Source: Claveliimonas bilis (lineage in GTDB: Bacteria > Bacillota > Clostridia > Lachnospirales > Lachnospiraceae). From it: a stretch of DNA of 64,000 nt. Both the position numbers and the translations under genes were made by a program. Under the pieces are notes generated by a model, which was given only the letters and a program-made list of their open reading frames with translations, had not been told where the DNA came from and did no database searches. Positions 25,888 to 34,505 of this stretch are shown piece after piece (positions within the stretch are counted from its first letter, which is position 1; every line of letters starts with the position of its first letter). The stretch lies in the NCBI RefSeq assembly GCF_020892095.1, contig NZ_AP024845.1:372001-436000 (forward strand). Reading direction: 5' to 3'.

Positions 25888-26918
25888 TCATTTTTTTACC
25901 TTTATTCTTTTTATAATACCAGATAAAATCCATCCTCCCAACAATGAAAGGAAAATATACGATATACCAAACAAACTAATTTGGTGGTATTCTACAATTT
26001 CAATTCCTACATATGAAAATCCTAAAAGAAATACTCCTCTAAAAGCAACATGGAATACATAAAGCTCTAATGTAAAAGTTCCAATCTTTTTAACAAAAGA
26101 ATCTATCACTGTACCTTCATAAGTCTTAATAAGGAAAAGCGCTAAAAATGCTGTTCCCACACCAATTCCGCCTAATAACAAGCGTGAAATAACCGCAGCG
26201 ATACCAGCATCTACATAGGATAATCCGTATATAAAAGGTGATTTCAACAATATAATCAAAAGAAAGATGCTCCACTCACCAATCGTTACTTTTTCATTTT
26301 CATATACTTTAGATGAGCACAGAGATCCTATAACAAATACGGGAATCCTTGTAAGCAAAACTTCATAAGCGCCAAAAAATTCGGGCACATATTTTTCCAT
26401 TATAAATAGAGAAGAAATAGAGAAGAAATATATAATACTAAAACAGCAATAATAGTATTCTTCTTTTCATCCCTTAAAAATTTTTCAATAAATGGATAAA
26501 TCAGATAGCAGATTATAATTGCGGACAAATACCAGAACGAGCTTACATGATCATCAAAAAAACATAGTTGCTTTACAAATTTGGAAAAGTTATGTCCTAC
26601 AATTAAATCTCTGACTATCAAAAAAGGAATACAAAATACTATATATACCTTCAAAATTTTCCAAACTCTTCTTTTGTAGAAATTCCAAATGTTATGCAAA
26701 TTAAGCTTATCATACTATTTCATTGCATAGCGCATGGATATCCCTGACAAAAATAAAAATACATCAACTCCTATATATCCATTTAAAAATATGACAGAAG
26801 AAATCCAATTAAAACTCAACTGGTTTTGAAAGGTTTCATAAACATGAAATATCATTATCCACAATATAGACAATCCATATAACTGATTTCTGTATTTACT
26901 CAGGTCTCCCCAATACAT
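25888..26918 (-). pseudogene. Broken acyltransferase family 3 gene (nonsense codon plus 11-bp duplication)
   Basis: Three pieces of one multi-spanning acyltransferase 3 (OafA-like) protein are visible. Piece one (26715-26918) starts behind a strong GGAGG site and contains LSILWIMIFHV with the family histidine and GYIGVDVFLFLSG. It ends in an in-frame TAG. Piece two (26699-26400) continues in the same frame with NFYKRRVWKILKVY. A tandem copy of an 11-bp unit (26409-26430) then shifts the frame, and piece three (26400-25888) supplies the C-terminal membrane segments. Removing one 11-bp copy rejoins pieces two and three without a gap. The intact protein would be about 344 aa and would O-acylate a glycan. 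Confidence 0.88.
26409..26430 (-). repeat. Tandem duplication of an 11-bp unit causing a frameshift
   Basis: The plus-strand unit GAGAAGAAATA occurs twice head to tail at 26409-26419 and 26420-26430, with a partial third match (AAATA) on one side. Eleven bases is not a multiple of three, so the second copy shifts the acyltransferase reading frame. Deleting one copy restores it. Confidence 0.9.
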
Positions 26919-26952
26919 CTATGTTCCTCCCACCTCCTATACAGTCTTACAA

Positions 26953-26981
26953 ATTTTATCACTTTTCCTTTTATATTTCAA
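26953..26981 (-). promoter_or_regulatory. Predicted promoter of the glycan cassette
   Basis: The -35 TTGAAA (26976-26981) and -10 TAAAAT (26953-26958) are separated by 17 bp on the minus strand, about 35 bases upstream of the broken acyltransferase start. It lies just beyond the GDPD terminator and before a long run of closely spaced genes, so it probably drives much of the 26.9-7.8 kb cassette. Confidence 0.6.
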
Positions 26982-27036
26982 GAGAATGAACATACAGCAA
27001 ATACTAATATTTTAACTACATATTAATAACTATACC

Positions 27037-27072
27037 AAAAAATCGCTGGAATTTTTATAATCCCAGCGATTT
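27037..27072 (-). terminator. Rho-independent terminator after the GDPD gene
   Basis: On the minus strand a 10-bp stem (27063-27072 with 27040-27049) closes a 13-base loop and is followed by a run of six T. It ends the four-gene ChW operon and separates it from the glycan cassette. Confidence 0.85.
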
Positions 27073-27114
27073 TCCAGAAATTTTTATATATTCTTTTACA
27101 TTAGTATATTAAAT

Positions 27115-29172
27115 TTATTCCCACAATATTCTATCAGCTGTAATAGATGTGACACCTTTATCAATTAACACTTTTGCTGTATTTATATCTTTTACAGTGT
27201 ATACATTAAGATCAATTCCTCTTTCATTTAGTTCACTGAAATTGTTCTTCAACACATTATTATATTGAACAGAGACTCCTATATTATAATTTTGGAGCCA
27301 GTCATAATCCAAATATCCTGTAGAATCAACCCCATAAGTAAGCGTAATATTAGGATTTAACTCTCGTAACGACTGAAGATATAAATTATTAAAGGATGTA
27401 ACTATTGAAGAATCTTGCAAACCATATTCACACAAAATCTCATAAAGTCTCTCCACACTTTCAAATGAATTTAAATTTTTGGCATCCAGCTGTGGTATGC
27501 ATCCATATTGAATACATATTTCTAGAAACTCCTCTACCGTAGGAATTCGCAAATCGTAATCATCATACTTTCCTACATTGGCCCCTAACGAAATATGATA
27601 AGTATTGTAATCCTGTAGTTCTTCATATGTCAAATCTGAAATCTTTGCATTTACACCACAAATGTTACTCAAAGAATTATCATGTGAAATTACAAATACA
27701 CCATCTTTTGTTTCTATTACATCTGTTTCTATAGAATCAAATCCAGATTGTCCTGCCAACTCAAACGCTGGAAGAGAGTTGTCTGGCGCCTGACTGCTTA
27801 GACCTCTATGGGCAGTAAAAAACACTTCATCCTTGCCAATACTGTCCCGAACCACCTGTATCTCCATTTCTTTTTCAATAGTTCTGAACAATTTGTCCTG
27901 CGCTTTCACCGTAATAGTATAATTGCCAGAAATGACCGGTGTCCAGGTCACAGAGTCTCCTGCAATTACCTGACCTATACTTCCGCTTTCCTGGGTTGTG
28001 TTATTGCGCCATGAATACTGGCAAATAACATCATCATCCGTACCTTCTACTGTATTATATAGTTCCACTGCAGTATTTACATTGCATTTTGATTCTTCAA
28101 GATCTGTGACAATGTCCGAGAGTTTCCATTCTGGTACTTCCTCTTCCACAATATTTTTATTTATGAAAGACACTGACGAATCAAATGTCCTTGCGTTTTG
28201 GGGAAGCAATAAAATTTGTATTCCTTCCATACGGTATGCAAAACCTTCTGTTCCCGCTTCTTCTCCATTTTTAGCCCAGCCTAACCAACCATAATGTTGT
28301 ACGTGCACACGATAATAAACATCACAATGTTTTTCAATCTCGCCGGTTAAACGGATACGAATTGCTTCTAAACGTTTTGCCTGACCTTCTGTACCCGACT
28401 TCTCCCCGCTTTTTTTCCACTTTTCTTCCCAGCCATATGTCTGTACATGTGATTTATATTCTATATCTCCTCCATACGGGCTATCTTTCAGCTCTATCTC
28501 GATGCTTTCCAACCGTTTAGCTAAGCCGACTGTTCCTGCTTCCTGCCCATTTGTACGGCTATCCTGCCATCCCATCGTCTGTACATGGGTAACATAGCCA
28601 ACACCTGTTTGAGCATTTAAAAAAGAATATTCTTCACTTCCCGGTGAAGGATCCCCTTTATCTACCAGAACCATTTCAATTGCTTCTATTTGTTTAGCGT
28701 AACCCTCGCTTCCTGCTGTCCCTCCATTTTTGGCCCAGCCAAGCCAGCCAAAAGTCTGAACATGTACTCGGTAATAAACATCATACAGCCGTTTCAGATC
28801 TCCTGTCAGTTTTATCTGCACGGCTTCCATCCGTTTTGCCTGACCTTCCGTACCTGACACTTCTCCGTCTTTATGCCATCTGTTTTCCCAGCCATATGTT
28901 TGAACATGACTGCGATATAATACATCTCCCGAAAATCCACGGATATTCTTAACTTGAATTTTCAGGGCCTCCATCCTAAGGCCGGACCCGACCGTTCCCA
29001 AACGTTCTCCATTATTTTTACTATCCACCCAGCCCAATTTTTGTATATGGCCCGAATAAGATAAAATTACAGACTCATTAGAGCGAACTGTACCTGCTGC
29101 CATAGCAATATTCTGCGGCAGCAACAATACAGCCAGCAAAATTATTATACATTGTTTTATTTTCTTTTTCAC
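27115..29172 (-). CDS. Secreted glycerophosphodiester phosphodiesterase with six ChW repeats
   Basis: This 685-aa protein starts with a signal peptide (cleavage probably after MAAG near residue 27). Six ChW repeats follow (about 30-330) in two sets of three, then an Ig-like module (about 350-440), and finally a GDPD domain (about 450-685) with TAHRGLSSQAPDNS, the metal-binding IETDV and VISHDNSL. The usual ExK block appears as QLDAK. GDPD enzymes cleave glycerophosphodiesters, so on the surface this one could trim teichoic-acid-like phosphodiesters made by the adjacent cassette. The start is GTG behind AGAGGAT. It is last in the hydrolase operon, before a strong terminator. Confidence 0.88.
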   Translation of the reverse strand: MKKKIKQCIIILLAVLLLPQNIAMAAGTVRSNESVILSYSGHIQKLGWVDSKNNGERLGTVGSGLRMEALKIQVKNIRGFSGDVLYRSHVQTYGWENRWHKDGEVSGTEGQAKRMEAVQIKLTGDLKRLYDVYYRVHVQTFGWLGWAKNGGTAGSEGYAKQIEAIEMVLVDKGDPSPGSEEYSFLNAQTGVGYVTHVQTMGWQDSRTNGQEAGTVGLAKRLESIEIELKDSPYGGDIEYKSHVQTYGWEEKWKKSGEKSGTEGQAKRLEAIRIRLTGEIEKHCDVYYRVHVQHYGWLGWAKNGEEAGTEGFAYRMEGIQILLLPQNARTFDSSVSFINKNIVEEEVPEWKLSDIVTDLEESKCNVNTAVELYNTVEGTDDDVICQYSWRNNTTQESGSIGQVIAGDSVTWTPVISGNYTITVKAQDKLFRTIEKEMEIQVVRDSIGKDEVFFTAHRGLSSQAPDNSLPAFELAGQSGFDSIETDVIETKDGVFVISHDNSLSNICGVNAKISDLTYEELQDYNTYHISLGANVGKYDDYDLRIPTVEEFLEICIQYGCIPQLDAKNLNSFESVERLYEILCEYGLQDSSIVTSFNNLYLQSLRELNPNITLTYGVDSTGYLDYDWLQNYNIGVSVQYNNVLKNNFSELNERGIDLNVYTVKDINTAKVLIDKGVTSITADRILWE

Positions 29173-29201
29173 TTGTATCCTCTACACTTCTAATCTATTT
29201 T

Positions 29202-31958
29202 TTAATTATACACCACCACAGTTGACCCGCTCGGTATCGTATCATAAATCCATTTTGCATTGTTGATATTCAAACGCACACATCCATGAGATAATGCAAG
29301 CCCAAGCCTGCTGTCTGCTACTGCTCCATTATGATAATAAGTAGTAGAATGGAACAGATAATCACCATAGAACTGTGTCCACCAGAAACAGCGTACATTT
29401 CCGGAATTAAAATAATATCCTCTGCTTCCCACTTTAAAGACTCCGGAAACTGTAGGCGTGCTTGGTGCTCCCACTGTACAGGACCAGTATTTTACGTTTT
29501 TCCATGCTCCTCTCCAGCCCTGGTATACACCAACCTTCCGGTTTCCTCTGTCAACCATGATAATATACGGTGTCGAACTACTGTAAAGGTTTGCCCGTGC
29601 ATACATTCCTGCATCCGGACCTGATACAATTCTTTGTTCTGTATAATAATTCCTATTGGCTCCCGGTGCGCTGGCATCCTTGGAAACCAGTCTGATCTGT
29701 AATGCTTCCAGTCTGTAGCCGATTTTTGAAGTTCCTGCTGCCTGCCCGTTTTTCGCCCAGCCAAGCCAGCCATATTTCTGTACATAGGTACGATAATAAA
29801 TATCATAATATTTGGAAAGGTCGCCTGACAGACTAAACTTCACAGCCTCTATCCCTTTAGAGCCGTCTGTACATCCGGAAACTTTTCCCGCCTCCGACCA
29901 GCCGGTCCACCCGGTTTTTGAAAGATGCACTGCATATTTAATAGTTCCGGAAGGCATTGCCTCTGTCCTGCGGTTCAACGTAACAGTAATATTCTCCAGG
30001 CGTTTACTCTGACCTGTTGTTCCAAGCGTTCCACCCATCTGAACATTTCCACTGTTTCCTTTTCCCTGGATTGTTCCACTGTAGTACATGTCGCTGGCTT
30101 TATATCCCTCAATAAACTTTGTGCCGCTTGTATTCGGCGCCTTTCCGCCTTTTTCTACCAATTGGATCTTAATGGCCTCAATTCGTTTGCTTAAGTCAGT
30201 ACTTCCGGCAGTTTCACCGTTTACTGCGTAATTTGTCCAGCCAATCTTCGACATGTGAATACTATAATATACATCATAATAATCTGCCACTTCCCCGCTC
30301 AGCTTAATCTCAATAGCCTCAATTCGTTTTGCCTGATTAGTGGTTCCGGCAATCTGTCCGTCTTTCTTCCAGCCTTGCCAGCCGATGGACTGTACATAAG
30401 TGCGGTATTCAATACTTCCTTCGTATCCAATATTCGGAAGCTGAATTTTAATAGCTTCCATTCTCTTGCCTTTTCCGGTTACTCCGGCAATATCGTTATC
30501 AGCTTTTATCTCCTGCCATCCTACAGACTGTGAATGTGCCTGGTAAGATACAAGAGGATACTTAAAGCTTTCCGCTGTCTGTGCGGGCGCATCTTCCCCT
30601 TTCTTTATCAGCCGGATCTCTAACGCTTCCATCCGCTTGCCATAGCCCAAGGTTCCGCCTTCTTCGCCGTTTTTCGCCCAACCAAGCCAACCAAAACTCT
30701 GTACATGGGCACGATAATAAACATCATACTGATTTGCCATCTCACCGGTCAACCGAATCTGGATTGCTTCCAGGCGCTTCTTTTGTCCGGTAGTTCCGGC
30801 AATCTGTCCGTCCCTCTTCCAGCCCTGCCAGCCAATAGACTGTACATGTGTCTGATATTCAATTCCGCCTTCATATTCTTTATCCGGCAGTTTGATTTTA
30901 ATAGCTTCCATTCTCTTGGCTTGCCCGGTCACTCCGGCTGTCTGTCCGTTAAATTTCTCCGCCTGCCAACCAACAGACTGTACATGGGCCTGATAGGAAA
31001 GATCAGGGTATTTATAGCTGTCCCCCTCACCTGTCGGAGCTGCCTCCCCTTTCTTTACAAGACGAATCTCCAGAGCCTCCATCCTTTTTCCATAGCCCAG
31101 GCTTCCGGACTTTTCTCCATTAGCTGTCCAATTCAGCCAGCCATAACTTTCTACATGTGCACGGTAGGAAATATCATATTGATCAGCCAGAGAACCGGTC
31201 AGACGGATCTGAATGGCTTCCAATCGTTTCCCCTGGCCTGTGGTTCCAGCCTGTGCGCCGTCTTTCACCCAGTCCATCCAGCCATAGCTCTGGGCATGAA
31301 CACGGTACTCGATTCCAGCCGGCTGCTCCGGTTCTTCCGTAGCCACCTCTGCTGCGTCCAGCCCTGTTGCTTCTGGATCCGTTCCTTCTACAGGTGTTTC
31401 CGTTACTCCCTGTTCCGGCATTTCAACCTTCAACTGAATCGCTTCCAGTCTTTTCCCTTTTCCGGTTGTACCGATGATTCCACTGTTTTCTGTCCAGTTG
31501 TTCCAGCCGCTGCTCTGAACATGGACACGATAGGAAAGCTTAGGAATCTGTTCTTCCTCCGGCTTATCCTGTTCATTTCCCTCTTCAGTTTCCTCACCAG
31601 TTCCGTCTGTGCCTGCCTCTTCTCCTGCAGTAGGAGCCTCTGTTACTGTATCTCCGAAATTTGTCACCCCTGCAGAAGAATCCTTCGTTTCGTCGCTTTC
31701 TGCTTTTTCAGTTTCGCCTTGATCTGTAGTATAATCTGTCTCTTTCTGTTCATCTCCAGTTTCAGGTTCTGTTTCCTCCAAACCCGTTTCCCCCGTAACG
31801 CCGCCATTTTCCGTCTGATCCTCTAAGCTGTTATCTGCGGTGTCTGAAGTAACTGGAGCACTGGTTACTGTTCCCTCTGATGCCAGAGCACTTCCCGCAC
31901 TTCCAAAGATCAGAAATGCACTCAGCACAATGGCTGTCACTCCTTTTAAACGCTTCAA
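29202..31958 (-). CDS. Secreted L,D-transpeptidase (YkuD) with twelve ChW repeats
   Basis: This 918-aa protein has a signal peptide (residues 1-26), an acidic, threonine-rich linker to about 140, twelve ChW repeats (about 145-780) and a C-terminal YkuD domain with YIIMVDRGNRKVGVY and the catalytic SHGCVRL (C893). The domain forms 3-3 peptidoglycan cross-links or anchors proteins. The tenth repeat (YSGTIQGKGNSGNVQMGG) has lost its tryptophan. The repeat array matches that of the NlpC/P60 protein at 37399-40398 repeat for repeat. The start is TTG, with GAGGTGAG upstream. It lies 27 bases after the lysozyme gene. Confidence 0.9.
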   Translation of the reverse strand: MKRLKGVTAIVLSAFLIFGSAGSALASEGTVTSAPVTSDTADNSLEDQTENGGVTGETGLEETEPETGDEQKETDYTTDQGETEKAESDETKDSSAGVTNFGDTVTEAPTAGEEAGTDGTGEETEEGNEQDKPEEEQIPKLSYRVHVQSSGWNNWTENSGIIGTTGKGKRLEAIQLKVEMPEQGVTETPVEGTDPEATGLDAAEVATEEPEQPAGIEYRVHAQSYGWMDWVKDGAQAGTTGQGKRLEAIQIRLTGSLADQYDISYRAHVESYGWLNWTANGEKSGSLGYGKRMEALEIRLVKKGEAAPTGEGDSYKYPDLSYQAHVQSVGWQAEKFNGQTAGVTGQAKRMEAIKIKLPDKEYEGGIEYQTHVQSIGWQGWKRDGQIAGTTGQKKRLEAIQIRLTGEMANQYDVYYRAHVQSFGWLGWAKNGEEGGTLGYGKRMEALEIRLIKKGEDAPAQTAESFKYPLVSYQAHSQSVGWQEIKADNDIAGVTGKGKRMEAIKIQLPNIGYEGSIEYRTYVQSIGWQGWKKDGQIAGTTNQAKRIEAIEIKLSGEVADYYDVYYSIHMSKIGWTNYAVNGETAGSTDLSKRIEAIKIQLVEKGGKAPNTSGTKFIEGYKASDMYYSGTIQGKGNSGNVQMGGTLGTTGQSKRLENITVTLNRRTEAMPSGTIKYAVHLSKTGWTGWSEAGKVSGCTDGSKGIEAVKFSLSGDLSKYYDIYYRTYVQKYGWLGWAKNGQAAGTSKIGYRLEALQIRLVSKDASAPGANRNYYTEQRIVSGPDAGMYARANLYSSSTPYIIMVDRGNRKVGVYQGWRGAWKNVKYWSCTVGAPSTPTVSGVFKVGSRGYYFNSGNVRCFWWTQFYGDYLFHSTTYYHNGAVADSRLGLALSHGCVRLNINNAKWIYDTIPSGSTVVVYN

Positions 31959-31985
31959 CTTCTCTCACCTCGATAATTTTCTTTT

Positions 31986-34463
31986 TTATTCACCCTTTAT
32001 AAAAGCCTGCTCTGTGCTTCCCGGCGCTGCTCCGCCTTTTTCTACCAGCTGGATCTCAATAGCTTCCAGACGTTTTGCCAGTCCCTCTGTTCCGGCAGAC
32101 TCGCCGTTTTTCGCCCAGCCAAGCCAGCCATATGTCTGAGAGTGTACACGGTAATAGATGTCATATTGTTCTGCCATTTCATCTGTCAATTCAATCTGAA
32201 TAGCCTCCAGGCGTTTTGCCTGGCCTGTGGTTCCAGCAATCTGTCCACCTTTTGTCCAGTTATCCTCCCAACCATAGGTCTGTACATGAGTTTTGTAGCG
32301 AAGCTTTCCTGCATATTTTGAATTAGCAAAATCTATCTTTATCGCTTCCAGACGTTTTGCCTGGCCTGTGGTTCCGCTCTGTTCCCCATCAAAGCTCCAG
32401 CTCTTCCAGCCATAAGTCTGGATGTGAGTACTGTATTTCAAAAGAGCCTGTTTGCTCGGAGTATCTGTCTCTCCCGGAGCTGCTCCGCCCTTTTCCACCA
32501 GTTTGATCTGGATTGCCTCCATTCTCTTGGCATAATCAAAAGTTCCAGCCGCTTCTCCGTCCTTCGCCCAGTCAAGCCAGCCATAGCTTTGTACGTAAGC
32601 GCGATAGTAAATATGATAATGTTCCGCAATGTCGCCTTCCAGAGACATTCTTACCGCCTCCAAGCGCTTGCCTCCGCCAGCAAGTCCTGCCTCCGCCCAG
32701 TTAGACTTTTCTCCATTCCAGCCGTAGGTCTGCATATAAGTCTCATATTTGATACCGCCATCATAATCAGAATCTGTAATAGTCACTTTCAAGGCTTCCA
32801 GAGATTTGGCCTGACCTGTTGTTCCGTTGGTTGCTCCGTTTTCCACTGCTGCCTGCCATCCGGATCCGTTTACATACGTCTGATATTTCACAGCCATCGG
32901 TTTCTTTTCAAATGGTTTTTCAGTGCTTCCCGGAGCCTCTGATCCTTTCGGAACTACAACGATCTGAATAGCTTCCAGCCGCTTCGCATAACCCTGGGTT
33001 CCGGCCGCCTCTCCGTTCTTTGCCCAGTCAAGCCAGCCGTATGTCTGACAGTGAGCCCGATAATAAATATCATAATTCTGGGCTTCCGTTCCCGTCAGCT
33101 CGATCTTAATAGCCTCCACTCGTTTCGCTTCCCCGGTTGTTCCTGAAGTTGCTCCGTTTTCCACATAATCCATCCAGCCGTAACTTTGCACATGCGTACT
33201 GTACCTTACGCCCAGATCGCCATAGCCGTCGCCAATACTAATCTTAACAGCCTCCAATCGTTTGTAATATCCTGTCACTCCGGTCTGATATCCGTTCTGA
33301 ACCGTCGGCTGCCAGCCAAATGTCTGCATATGAGACGAATAGCTGATGATATTCGGATCTTCTACTTCTATCGGCTGCTGATCATAGGTCTTCACCATCC
33401 AGAAGTTAAGATCTGCATTGCCGGAAATTCCGTCAACTTTACCTGAAGAGGTACACTGCCACATATCATAAGTACCAGTATAATTACACTCATAATTATA
33501 CTGTGCCACCCATTTTGACCATGCCGCATTGTTAAACACAGAACTTGTCAGATAATTATTCCACCAGTTCAGATTGGCATAGACGCCGCCTCTGTAACCG
33601 GCTGCTGTGATTTTGTTTAAAAAAGTCTGGGCAATGGCGCCATGGTTTGTATTGATCGTACTATTATCTTCCAGATCCAGATATACCGGATAGGAAAGAG
33701 TATGTCCTTTTAATTGATTTAATACAAAATTTGCAGCATTTGTAGCTCCTGCCGTCGTTGTAATATAAGAATAGAGATATACACCGTATGGAATACCCAG
33801 TCTCTCACACTCGGAAACATTGTATTCAAACCAGTCATCTACATGGCTGTCGTTGTTTCCATGCCAGCCCACACGGATGATCGCATATTCGATACCGTCT
33901 GCTTTTGCTTTTGCCCAGTCAATTTTTCCCTGCCACTCGCTGACATCCACGCCTTTCAGCTGCGCTCCCGGAATAGGATCTCCATAGGAGTTAACATATC
34001 TGCCATTTACCTTTTCCCATGCATTGGAAACTGCACGTGCTGATCTTGCCGTTTTGCTCTGAATCGGCTGACCGTTGGAGTATCTCCAGCTGTTTGCCAG
34101 ACGAGTCTGTGGTTCTTCTTCTGACTGCTCTTCTGCCGCTTCATTGGATGCTTGTTCTTCTGTTTCCCCACTCTCTTCTGTGCTTACTGCCGCATTGTCT
34201 CCTGTCCCGTCAGAAGTTTCAGCCGAATCTTCAGTGGTCCCTTCTGTTTCCGTGCCGCTCCCCTCTGAACCGCTGCCTGTCTCCTGATCAGATGCTGTAT
34301 CATCCTGTCCGGTCGCAGGCGCTTCTGTTCCATTTTCTTCTGAAACTGCAGCTGTTCCGTCATTTTCTGCCGCATTACTGCTAAAGTCTACTGAAAATGC
34401 CATTCCGGCCGTCAGGCATACTGCCAAAGCCAGCGCTGTCAGTCTCTTCCAGTTTCTTTTCAA
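31986..34463 (-). CDS. Secreted GH25 lysozyme with nine ChW repeats
   Basis: This 825-aa protein has a signal peptide (about 1-32), an acidic Ser/Thr/Glu/Gly-rich linker to about 120, and a GH25 domain from about 165 to 365. That domain carries GVDVSEWQGKIDW (D173) and the active-site YLDLED (D263, E265), as in muramidases that cut the MurNAc-GlcNAc bond. Nine ChW repeats in three sets of three follow. The start is TTG, with AGGAGGAG upstream; no ATG nearby has a comparable site. It is the second gene of the ChW operon, 42 bases after the glucosaminidase gene. Confidence 0.92.
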   Translation of the reverse strand: MKRNWKRLTALALAVCLTAGMAFSVDFSSNAAENDGTAAVSEENGTEAPATGQDDTASDQETGSGSEGSGTETEGTTEDSAETSDGTGDNAAVSTEESGETEEQASNEAAEEQSEEEPQTRLANSWRYSNGQPIQSKTARSARAVSNAWEKVNGRYVNSYGDPIPGAQLKGVDVSEWQGKIDWAKAKADGIEYAIIRVGWHGNNDSHVDDWFEYNVSECERLGIPYGVYLYSYITTTAGATNAANFVLNQLKGHTLSYPVYLDLEDNSTINTNHGAIAQTFLNKITAAGYRGGVYANLNWWNNYLTSSVFNNAAWSKWVAQYNYECNYTGTYDMWQCTSSGKVDGISGNADLNFWMVKTYDQQPIEVEDPNIISYSSHMQTFGWQPTVQNGYQTGVTGYYKRLEAVKISIGDGYGDLGVRYSTHVQSYGWMDYVENGATSGTTGEAKRVEAIKIELTGTEAQNYDIYYRAHCQTYGWLDWAKNGEAAGTQGYAKRLEAIQIVVVPKGSEAPGSTEKPFEKKPMAVKYQTYVNGSGWQAAVENGATNGTTGQAKSLEALKVTITDSDYDGGIKYETYMQTYGWNGEKSNWAEAGLAGGGKRLEAVRMSLEGDIAEHYHIYYRAYVQSYGWLDWAKDGEAAGTFDYAKRMEAIQIKLVEKGGAAPGETDTPSKQALLKYSTHIQTYGWKSWSFDGEQSGTTGQAKRLEAIKIDFANSKYAGKLRYKTHVQTYGWEDNWTKGGQIAGTTGQAKRLEAIQIELTDEMAEQYDIYYRVHSQTYGWLGWAKNGESAGTEGLAKRLEAIEIQLVEKGGAAPGSTEQAFIKGE

Positions 34464-34505
34464 TGTAAACTCCTCCTTTTTTCTCTGATTCTTCCCTTTT
34501 ATATC

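Noticed and set aside
25888-26918. Three separate small membrane-protein genes
   Set aside because: The three pieces read as consecutive parts of one acyltransferase 3 protein; pieces one and two share a frame, and the third is joined by removing an 11-bp repeat copy.
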